DNA of 49,308 nucleotides from Reyranellaceae bacterium (lineage in GTDB: Bacteria > Pseudomonadota > Alphaproteobacteria > Reyranellales > Reyranellaceae). The stretch spans positions 1 to 49,308 of the forward strand of contig JALHMM010000041.1 in the NCBI GenBank assembly GCA_022844045.1, in the 5' to 3' direction. Positions within the stretch are counted from its first letter, which is position 1; each line of letters starts with the position of its first letter. Position numbers and translations under genes: made by a program. Below, piece after piece: positions 43,007-49,308 of this stretch. Under the pieces are notes generated by a model. The model was given only the letters and a program-made list of their open reading frames with translations. It ran no database searches and was not told where the DNA came from.

Positions 43007-43807
43007 ATGGACCTGCCCTTGTGGCTCGAAGACCTCACCTGGATCGAGGCGCGTAATCGGTTCGCCGCCGGCGACGTGCTGATTCTGCCGATCGGTGCCG
43101 CCGCCAAGGAGCACGGCCCTCACCTGCCCCTGCGCACTGACGCCACGACCGCGCGGGCCTATGCCGAGCGCCTTGCGCGACGCGCCCGGGCAGCCGGCCT
43201 GCCGACACTGATCGCTCCGCTGGTGCCCTTCGGCTACTACCCGGCCTTCACCCGCTATGCCGGCAGCCAGCACCTCTCGGCCGCGACCTTCATGGCGCTG
43301 CTGCGCGAGTTGCTGGAGGGCTTCATCGCCCAGGGTGTCAGCCGCTTGATGTTGCTCAATACTGGCGTCTCGACTGAGGCGCCGATCAACACCCTGCTGG
43401 GCGAGATGCACCAGACCTCCTCGGTGCGGGTGATCGCCGCGCACCTGCGCTTCCTCGGCCGTGAGGCTGACAAGTGGATCGAGGTGCGTGAGGGCGGCCA
43501 CGCCGACGAGCGCGAGACCTCTGTCATGCTGGCACTCGATGCCCGCAGCGTGCGCATGGACAAGCTGCCCGACGCGGCGGCCAACGGCGAACGTGGCATG
43601 GCCGGCGGCACCCTGCCCGCAGGTTTTGCACAGCCAGTGCGACTGTCGCCCGACGCCTCGGTCGGCGACGCCGATGAGTTCGCGCCCAGCGGCGCCACGG
43701 GCGATGCCAGCCGCGCCACCGCCTACAAGGGCGAACGCGTCATCGACGCAGTGGTCGACGACCTGCTGGCAGGACTTCTCAAGGGATTCCGCCAGAACAC
43801 GCCCTGA
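43007..43807 (+). CDS. Creatininase-family amidohydrolase
   Basis: The 266-residue protein has the family metal motif PIGAAAKEHGPHLPLRTD (Glu35, His36 and Asp45 among the ligands) and the second metal motif EGGHADERETS (His165, Glu170). The family includes creatininase, MftE and lactam/amide hydrolases. The active site appears intact and the enzyme is cytoplasmic. No mycofactocin or creatine genes are close, so the substrate stays open. Confidence 0.9.
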   Translation: MDLPLWLEDLTWIEARNRFAAGDVLILPIGAAAKEHGPHLPLRTDATTARAYAERLARRARAAGLPTLIAPLVPFGYYPAFTRYAGSQHLSAATFMALLRELLEGFIAQGVSRLMLLNTGVSTEAPINTLLGEMHQTSSVRVIAAHLRFLGREADKWIEVREGGHADERETSVMLALDARSVRMDKLPDAAANGERGMAGGTLPAGFAQPVRLSPDASVGDADEFAPSGATGDASRATAYKGERVIDAVVDDLLAGLLKGFRQNTP

Positions 43808-44236
43808 CATCGCCTCGCCATGGCGAATTGCTATAGTTTGCCATCGGGCGCGGGGCTTCGGTGGCTCGCTTGGCCCAGCTTGACCAGCGCGACGGGCGGC
43901 GCGGCGGTCGCGCTCGATTTCCCCCTGGGCCGCTCCGCCAGGGCCTGCACATCTCGTCTCCCGCGCGTCGCGGGCAATCCTGCCCCGGTCTCTGCAGGTC
44001 CATTGGACCGATTTCACGGCTGACACGGCGGCGATCTCAGCATGAAGGCGGGAGGCGGCTGAGACGACCGGCCCGGCCCTGGCCGCTCCCATATTCATGG
44101 CTAGCGCGTGGTCTATCTCCCTCGAGGAGTGTTGCCGTTGTGTCACGGTCGAACCGAATCAGATCAGCGACCTCGCCGCGAAGCCATCTCGTGCGTTGTT
44201 GGGGGAAGGCGTTGAATGTCTCAACAAGGAGTGGTC
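43808..44236 (+). other. 429-base gene-poor leader upstream of the OmpA-like gene
   Basis: No credible gene. A TATAGT near 43833 could be a -10 element. The stretch contains several short perfect hairpins: CCCTGG-N9-CCAGGG, CCCGCG-CGT-CGCGGG and GGTCC-ATT-GGACC. It may be a long structured 5' UTR or an unannotated RNA. I found no signature of SRP RNA, tmRNA or RNase P RNA. GC-rich DNA forms such hairpins by chance, so the call is weak. Confidence 0.35.
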
Positions 44237-45442
44237 ATGAGCAAGTGGCGTACAGCAAAGGCAGCGGGCCTGACGTTAGGCATCGTGGCGACAGGCATCG
44301 CGGCGAGTGCACAGGCCCAGGTTCAGCAGCCAGGCGGCTTCGGCTCCATCACGGGTTTCTATGGATTCCGCGGTGGTACGGAAACGGACGTCTTCGGCGG
44401 AGCGGGTGCGACGACGCCAGGGCGAACCCTGGGCGGCATGTTGCACGGCGGCTACCGCTTCGGCGAGTTCGACTTCGCGGTCGGAGCCAACGCCGCGACC
44501 CTGTCGACGCGAGGCGTTCCTTTCGCCGCCGGCATCTCCACAAACAGCGCCCGCATGTGGTCGCTCGACCTGGAGGCTGGCTACAACATGGCCATGGGCA
44601 GCGTTGGCTTGCGGCCGTTCATCGGCGTGCGGTACGCCAACGCCCGCCATTTGCACACCTTCTCCGGGCCGGCCGGCACCGGGCAAGCGTTCGTCGACAA
44701 CTGGGGTATCGGTCCGCGTGTGGGTATCGACGTCGCCGCACGTGTGAGCGAGCAGTTCTTCGTGTTCGGCGGCGGCTCCGCGGCGCTCCTGTTCGGTCGC
44801 ATGTACGAGTATGGCGGCTTCAGCTCTGGAGCGGCCGCGCCCAACCAGGCGTTCAACCGCACGACCTGGAACCTGGACGCCAAGCTGGGCATCGCCTATG
44901 AGCCGATGCCGCTGGTCAGCATCGCCGCAGGCTATCGTGTCGAGTACGCGAACGGCGTGGACCTCGCCAGCTGGACAACCGCAGCGGGCGGTCCCGGTTC
45001 GGGTCGCGGCAATCGCTTCACGCACGGCCCGTTCGTGCGGCTGGCCTACAACTTCGGCCCGCCGGCCGGCGCCGACGCGGTGCCGCCCCCGCCGCCGCCG
45101 CCCCCGTCCAGCAGCAAGAACTATATGGTGTTCTTCGATTTCGACCGGTCGAACATCACCGACACTGCCGCCACGACGATCCGTCAGGCCGCCAATGACG
45201 CGAAGGCCGGCCGCACCACCCGCATCGGCGTGACGGGTCACGCCGACCGCTCAGGGGCGGACGCGTACAACATGGCGCTGTCGATGCGTCGGGCGAACGC
45301 GGTAAAGGACCAGCTGGTGCGCGAAGGCATCGCGGCCGCCTCCATCGCGGTGGTCGGCCAAGGTGAAAGCCAGCCGCTGGTGCAGACTGCGGACGGCGTG
45401 CGCGAACCGCAAAACCGGCGCGTCGAGATCGTGCTGCAGTAG
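44237..45442 (+). CDS. OmpA-family outer membrane protein
   Basis: The 401-residue protein has a signal peptide (KWRTAKAAGLTLGIVATGIAASAQA). An eight-strand beta-barrel-like part rich in aromatic/Gly repeats (about 30-285) and a PPPPPPPP hinge near 290 follow. The C-terminal OmpA/MotB domain has FDFDRSNITD, GHADRSGADAYN and RRVEIVLQ, which binds peptidoglycan. ATG 44237 follows AAGGAG, better than the in-frame ATG at 44216. It anchors the outer membrane to the wall. A strong terminator follows. Confidence 0.92.
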   Translation: MSKWRTAKAAGLTLGIVATGIAASAQAQVQQPGGFGSITGFYGFRGGTETDVFGGAGATTPGRTLGGMLHGGYRFGEFDFAVGANAATLSTRGVPFAAGISTNSARMWSLDLEAGYNMAMGSVGLRPFIGVRYANARHLHTFSGPAGTGQAFVDNWGIGPRVGIDVAARVSEQFFVFGGGSAALLFGRMYEYGGFSSGAAAPNQAFNRTTWNLDAKLGIAYEPMPLVSIAAGYRVEYANGVDLASWTTAAGGPGSGRGNRFTHGPFVRLAYNFGPPAGADAVPPPPPPPPSSSKNYMVFFDFDRSNITDTAATTIRQAANDAKAGRTTRIGVTGHADRSGADAYNMALSMRRANAVKDQLVREGIAAASIAVVGQGESQPLVQTADGVREPQNRRVEIVLQ

Positions 45443-45465
45443 CGCGCGATCATGGTGCGGGGAAG

Positions 45466-45496
45466 GAGGCGGCGTAGGCCGCCTCTTTCTCGTTTT
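45466..45496 (+). terminator. Rho-independent terminator of the OmpA-like gene
   Basis: GAGGCGGC (45466-45473), loop GTAG, then GCCGCCTC (45478-45485) form an 8-bp stem followed by TTTCTCGTTTT. It lies 24 bases after the stop. The remaining space to 45741 holds no gene; a TATAAA near 45700 could be the -10 element of the next gene. Confidence 0.88.
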
Positions 45497-45741
45497 GGGG
45501 GTAGCGAAATCCGGGACCATTTGGACAGCGAACAGAAGCCGCTCGCCTGCCCAAAGCGGCGCACAGCGCAGGCTCCCCTCGAGCCCGCAACGTGCCGCCC
45601 GTCGCGCCGCGGCGGCGTGCCGATGACTGACGGGTGGCCCCGAGAGGACTGATCTGGACCATGTGACTGTAGAGTGGCGGGAGGTGGGGTTTTCTATAAA
45701 CTGCCGTTCAGCAACGAAGACTAGCGTAAGGAAACGCCAGC

Positions 45742-48700
45742 ATGAACGCGCCAGCGAAGATCGCCGATCTGACGCTCGACAACTACACGCTGGAGGACCG
45801 CTACATCCGCGAGCGCGGCCGTGTGTACCTCACGGGCATCCAGGCGCTGGTGCGCCTGCCGATGATGCAGCGCCAGCGCGATCAGGCTGCCGGGCTGAAC
45901 ACCGGCGGGTTCATATCAGGGTATCGCGGTTCACCGCTGGGCATGTACGACAACGCGCTGTGGAGCGCGAAGAAGTTCCTCGCCAGCAACAACATCCACT
46001 TCAAGCCCGGCCTCAACGAGGATCTTGCCGCCACGGCAGTGTGGGGCACGCAGCAGGTCAACCTGTTCCAGGGCGCCACGGTCGATGGCGTCTTTGCCAT
46101 CTGGTATGGCAAGGGCCCGGGTGTCGATCGCTCGATGGACCCGATCAAGCACGGCAACGCCGCTGGCTCCTCGCCCAATGGCGGTGTGCTGGTGCTGGCC
46201 GGCGACGATCATGGCTGCCAGTCCTCGACCCTGCCGCATCAATCCGAGCAGGTCTTCCAGGCGGCGCTGGTGCCGGTGCTCAATCCGGCGACGGTGCAGG
46301 AGTACATCGACTTCGGCCTGCTGGGCTTCGCGATGTCGCGCTATTCCGGCTGCTGGATCGGCTTCAAGGCGATCTCCGAGACGGTCGAGAGCGGCGCCTC
46401 GGTCAATATCGATCCCGACAACCTCAAGGTCGTGATCCCCACCGACTTCGAGATCCCGGCCGGCGGCCTGAACATCCGTAATCCCGACCCGCCGATGGAG
46501 CAGGAGAAGCGCCTGCACCTGTTCAAGCTCGAAGCGGTGAAGGCCTTCGCGCGCGCCAACGCCATCGACAAGCTGGTGTTCGATCCGCCCAAGGCGCGCA
46601 TCGGCATCATGACCACGGGCAAGGCCTATCTCGACACGCGCCAGGCGATGGAAGACCTCGGCATCACCGAGGACAAGGCGCTGCAGCTCGGCATCCGGCT
46701 CTACAAGGTCGGCATGACCTGGCCGCTCGAGCCGGTGCGCGCCCGCGCCTTCGCCGAGGGCCTCGAGGAGGTCATCGTCGTCGAGGAGAAGCGCGAGATC
46801 CTCGAGGATCAGCTCACCAAGCTGCTCTACAACACGCCGGCCGAGCGCCGACCCAAGATCATCGGCAAGGTCGACGAGACAGGCCGACGCATCCAGCCGA
46901 CCGAGGGCGAGCTGTCGCCCACCGGCGTGGCACGCGTCATCGCCGAGCGCTTGAAGCAGCGCGGCGAAGGCGGGCCGGAGATGATCCAGCGCCTGGCCCG
47001 CGTCGAGGCCAAGGAGAAGCTGCTGCAGGCGCCGCCGCCCAAGACGGTACGCACGCCGTTCTTCTGCTCGGGCTGCCCGCACAACACCTCGACCCGCGTG
47101 CCCGATGGAAGCCGCGCCATGGCGGGCATCGGCTGCCACGGCATGGCGATGCTGATGCCGCACCGCCGTACCTCGCTGATCACGCATATGGGCGGCGAAG
47201 GCGTGCCGTGGATCGGCTCGGCGCCGTTCACGTCAGAGAAGCACATCTTCCAGAATCTGGGCGACGGCACCTATCACCACTCCGGCCTGATGGCGATCCG
47301 CGCTGCTGGCGCCGCTGGCGTGAACATCACCTACAAGATCCTGTTCAACGATGCCGTCGCCATGACCGGCGGCCAGCCGCATGACGGCCCGCTCACCGTG
47401 CCGCAGATCACGCGGCAGGTCGCGGCCGAGGGCGCGCAGCGCGTCGTCGTCGTTACCGACGAGCCCGACAAGTATCCGATGGGCAGCCAGTTCGCGCCCG
47501 GCGTCACCATCCATCACCGCGACGAGCTCGACGCGATCCAGAAGGAGCTGCGCGAGACGCCCGGCCTTACCGTGCTGGTCTACGACCAGACCTGCGCTGC
47601 GGAGAAGCGCCGTCGCCGCAAGCGCGGCACCTTCCCCGATCCCCAGAAGCGCGCCTTCATCAACGATTCGGTATGCGAGGGCTGCGGCGACTGCTCAGAG
47701 AAGAGCAACTGCGTCTCGGTGAAGCCGCTGGAGACCGAGCTGGGTCGCAAGCGCCAGATCGACCAAAGCAACTGCAACAAGGACTTCTCCTGCGTCAACG
47801 GCTTCTGCCCGAGCTTTGTGACGGTCCATGGCGGCCGCCTGAAACGCAACCGCAAGGCCGCGGCCGATGCGGTGCAGGACGATCCGTTCGCCAACCTGCC
47901 GATGCCCACGCTGCGCCCGCTCAACGAGTCCTACGGCATCCTGGTCACCGGCATCGGCGGCACCGGCGTGATCACCGTTGGTCAGCTGATCGCCATGGCG
48001 GCGCATCTCGAGGGTCGTGGCTGCACCTCGCTCGACTTCACCGGCCTGGCGCAAAAGAACGGCGCCGTGATGAGCCACGTGCGCCTGGCGCCGACACCCG
48101 GCGACCTGCACGCCGTGCGCATCGCCGCCGGTGGCGCCAACCTGGTGCTGGGCTGCGACATGGTCGTGGCCGCGGCGCCGGCGGCCCTGTCGCGCATCGA
48201 GCAGGGCGTGACGCGCGCGGTGATCAACGGCTACGTCGCGCCGACTGCCTCCTTCGTCATCGACAACGACATCAACTTCGAGCAGCAGGCGATGATGCGC
48301 TCGATCCGCGAGGCGACGGGCGGCGCCGGCGCCGAGTTCGTCGACGCCACCGGCATCGCAACGGCGATCCTCGGCGACTCGATCGCCACCAACCTGTTCA
48401 TGGTCGGCTACGCTTGGCAAAAGGGCCTGATCCCGCTCAGCCTGCAGGCGCTGCGCCGCGCCATCGAGCTCAACGGCGTGGCGGTCGACACCAGCCTGCG
48501 CACCTTCGACTGGGGCCGGCTGGCGGCGCACGATCCGGCCGCCGTCGAGGCCGTGGCCCGTCCGCAGATCCGCGAGGAGAAGCTGCCGCCGCAGTCGCTC
48601 GACGAGCTGGTGAACAAGCGCGTCGCGCTGCTCACGGCCTATCAGAACGCCGCCTATGCCGAGCGCTACCGCGCCTTCGTCGAGAAGGTCGCGTCGGCCG

Positions 48701-49257
48701 AGAAGGCGCGCGCCAAGGGCCGCACCGGGCTGGCCGAGACGGTGGCCCGCTCGCTCCACAAGCTGATGGCCTACAAGGACGAGTACGAGGTCGCTCGCCT
48801 CTACACCGACGGCGATTTCGAGAAGAAGCTGCGCGCGCAGTTCGAAGGCGACTTCAAGCTGAAGTTCAATCTCGCGCCGCCGCTGTTGGCCGATCGCGAT
48901 CCCGCCACCGGCGAGCTGAAGAAGGGCGAATACGGTCCGTGGGTGTTCTCTATGTTCCGCGTGCTGGCCAAGCTCAAGGGCCTGCGCGGCACCGCCTTCG
49001 ACATCTTCGGCTACACCGAGGAGCGGCGTACCGAGCGGCGCCTGATCGGCGAGTACATGGAGACCATGTCGGAGATCCTCGGCAAGCTCGACCAGTCCAA
49101 CCATGCGCTGGCGGTACAGATCGCCGGCCTGCCCGAGACCATCCGTGGCTTCGGCCATGTGAAGGAGAAGAACCTGCACAAGGCTAAGGAGCGAGAGGCC
49201 AACCTGCTCGCCCTTTTCCGCAGCCCCGCACAGCCGCCGGCGATGGCCGCGGAGTAA
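45742..49257 (+). CDS. Indolepyruvate ferredoxin oxidoreductase family protein, fused IorA-IorB type
   Basis: The 1171-residue enzyme combines all modules in one chain: a pyrimidine-binding part (FISGYRGSPLGMYD), a TPP-binding part (GDGTYHHSG...N), two Cys groups for Fe-S clusters (Cys645, 648, 651, 657 and Cys678, 684, 689) and a gamma-type domain near 730-900 (ILVTGIGGTGVITVGQ). It oxidatively decarboxylates aryl or branched 2-keto acids to acyl-CoA, passing electrons to ferredoxin. AAGGAAACGCCAGC precedes ATG 45742. The second Cys group is short of the full CxxCxxCxxxC pattern, as in other fused members. Confidence 0.93.
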   Translation: MNAPAKIADLTLDNYTLEDRYIRERGRVYLTGIQALVRLPMMQRQRDQAAGLNTGGFISGYRGSPLGMYDNALWSAKKFLASNNIHFKPGLNEDLAATAVWGTQQVNLFQGATVDGVFAIWYGKGPGVDRSMDPIKHGNAAGSSPNGGVLVLAGDDHGCQSSTLPHQSEQVFQAALVPVLNPATVQEYIDFGLLGFAMSRYSGCWIGFKAISETVESGASVNIDPDNLKVVIPTDFEIPAGGLNIRNPDPPMEQEKRLHLFKLEAVKAFARANAIDKLVFDPPKARIGIMTTGKAYLDTRQAMEDLGITEDKALQLGIRLYKVGMTWPLEPVRARAFAEGLEEVIVVEEKREILEDQLTKLLYNTPAERRPKIIGKVDETGRRIQPTEGELSPTGVARVIAERLKQRGEGGPEMIQRLARVEAKEKLLQAPPPKTVRTPFFCSGCPHNTSTRVPDGSRAMAGIGCHGMAMLMPHRRTSLITHMGGEGVPWIGSAPFTSEKHIFQNLGDGTYHHSGLMAIRAAGAAGVNITYKILFNDAVAMTGGQPHDGPLTVPQITRQVAAEGAQRVVVVTDEPDKYPMGSQFAPGVTIHHRDELDAIQKELRETPGLTVLVYDQTCAAEKRRRRKRGTFPDPQKRAFINDSVCEGCGDCSEKSNCVSVKPLETELGRKRQIDQSNCNKDFSCVNGFCPSFVTVHGGRLKRNRKAAADAVQDDPFANLPMPTLRPLNESYGILVTGIGGTGVITVGQLIAMAAHLEGRGCTSLDFTGLAQKNGAVMSHVRLAPTPGDLHAVRIAAGGANLVLGCDMVVAAAPAALSRIEQGVTRAVINGYVAPTASFVIDNDINFEQQAMMRSIREATGGAGAEFVDATGIATAILGDSIATNLFMVGYAWQKGLIPLSLQALRRAIELNGVAVDTSLRTFDWGRLAAHDPAAVEAVARPQIREEKLPPQSLDELVNKRVALLTAYQNAAYAERYRAFVEKVASAEKARAKGRTGLAETVARSLHKLMAYKDEYEVARLYTDGDFEKKLRAQFEGDFKLKFNLAPPLLADRDPATGELKKGEYGPWVFSMFRVLAKLKGLRGTAFDIFGYTEERRTERRLIGEYMETMSEILGKLDQSNHALAVQIAGLPETIRGFGHVKEKNLHKAKEREANLLALFRSPAQPPAMAAE

Positions 49258-49285
49258 GACCGGCATCAAGGGCTGGGGGCGCGGG

Positions 49286-49304
49286 CCCCCCAAGGCCCGG
49301 GGGG
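49286..49304 (+). terminator. Possible hairpin after the ferredoxin oxidoreductase gene
   Basis: CCCCCC, a 7-base loop, and GGGGGG form a stem 28 bases after the stop. No T-run is seen before the window ends. Confidence 0.35.
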
Positions 49305-49308
49305 TGAC

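Noticed and set aside
43820..44023. Plus-strand 67-codon open frame in the OmpA leader
   Set aside because: No ribosome site, no recognisable pattern, and it spans hairpins; more likely non-coding.
44153..44167. GAAC-CGAATCA-GATC upstream of the OmpA-like gene as a second LexA box
   Set aside because: The second half-site is GATC, not GAAC, and the gene is not an SOS type. One mismatch in a short motif is expected by chance.
43808..44236. SRP RNA, tmRNA or RNase P RNA
   Set aside because: None of the conserved cores (such as the GGAAG...CAGC loop of SRP RNA or the P4 segment of RNase P) could be found.

Overview
The window is a GC-rich (roughly two-thirds G+C), densely coded stretch of a bacterial chromosome. 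An alphaproteobacterium is the best fit. The direct clue is a GAAC-N7-GAAC element in front of imuA, the form of LexA box known from Alphaproteobacteria. The gene set supports this: an imuA-imuB-dnaE2 cassette, TRAP and Bug-type solute receptors, a fused indolepyruvate ferredoxin oxidoreductase, and composite palindromes of the CCTTCCCCCG...CGGATGGGGG type. A soil or aquatic member of Rhodospirillales or Hyphomicrobiales (Reyranella-like) is a guess the sequence cannot prove. No rRNA, tRNA, CRISPR array, prophage or classical insertion sequence was seen.

Layout. 1-5.5 kb: a secreted FecR/DUF6600-type protein with a long Pro/Lys repeat tail that runs off the left edge; a CaiB/BaiF CoA-transferase overlapping an alpha/beta hydrolase; a secreted metallo-beta-lactamase-fold protein. 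5.6-18.8 kb: a DNA-repair block. It holds the SOS-controlled mutasome imuA-imuB-dnaE2, a 2H phosphoesterase, then an Lhr-type helicase, an MBL-fold exonuclease and an ATP-dependent ligase. The last three are the ligase-associated repair cluster, here split by a REP-associated tyrosine transposase (RAYT) that lies between two inverted REP hairpins. A vapBC toxin-antitoxin pair overlaps the ligase tail. 18.9-25.5 kb: moaA, an intradiol dioxygenase, a long palindrome, a convergent three-gene operon (PanE-like reductase, IlvD/Edd dehydratase, DODA-type dioxygenase), a MetE-like protein and a small orphan. 25.6-30.3 kb: an MFS transporter, nadK, an AbrB-type membrane protein, an SDR and a hypothetical protein.

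30.4-43.8 kb is catabolic and transport territory: a Bug/TctC receptor, a crotonase, a 2OG-Fe(II)-oxygenase-like protein, a small secreted Cys-rich protein, an acyl-CoA ligase, an FAD oxidoreductase, a dctPQM TRAP system with a strong hairpin after dctP, a BASS-type transporter, a secreted HExxH metalloprotein, a frameshifted membrane glycosyltransferase-like gene, and a creatininase-family hydrolase. 44.2-49.3 kb: an OmpA-family outer membrane protein behind a 429-base GC-rich leader, its terminator, and the fused indolepyruvate ferredoxin oxidoreductase.

The most notable feature is the 13-kb repair block. SOS translesion synthesis and the helicase-exonuclease-ligase set sit side by side. 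REP hairpins of one core design lie both around the RAYT and in front of the imuA promoter. The metallophosphoesterase that normally completes the ligase cluster is absent from the window.
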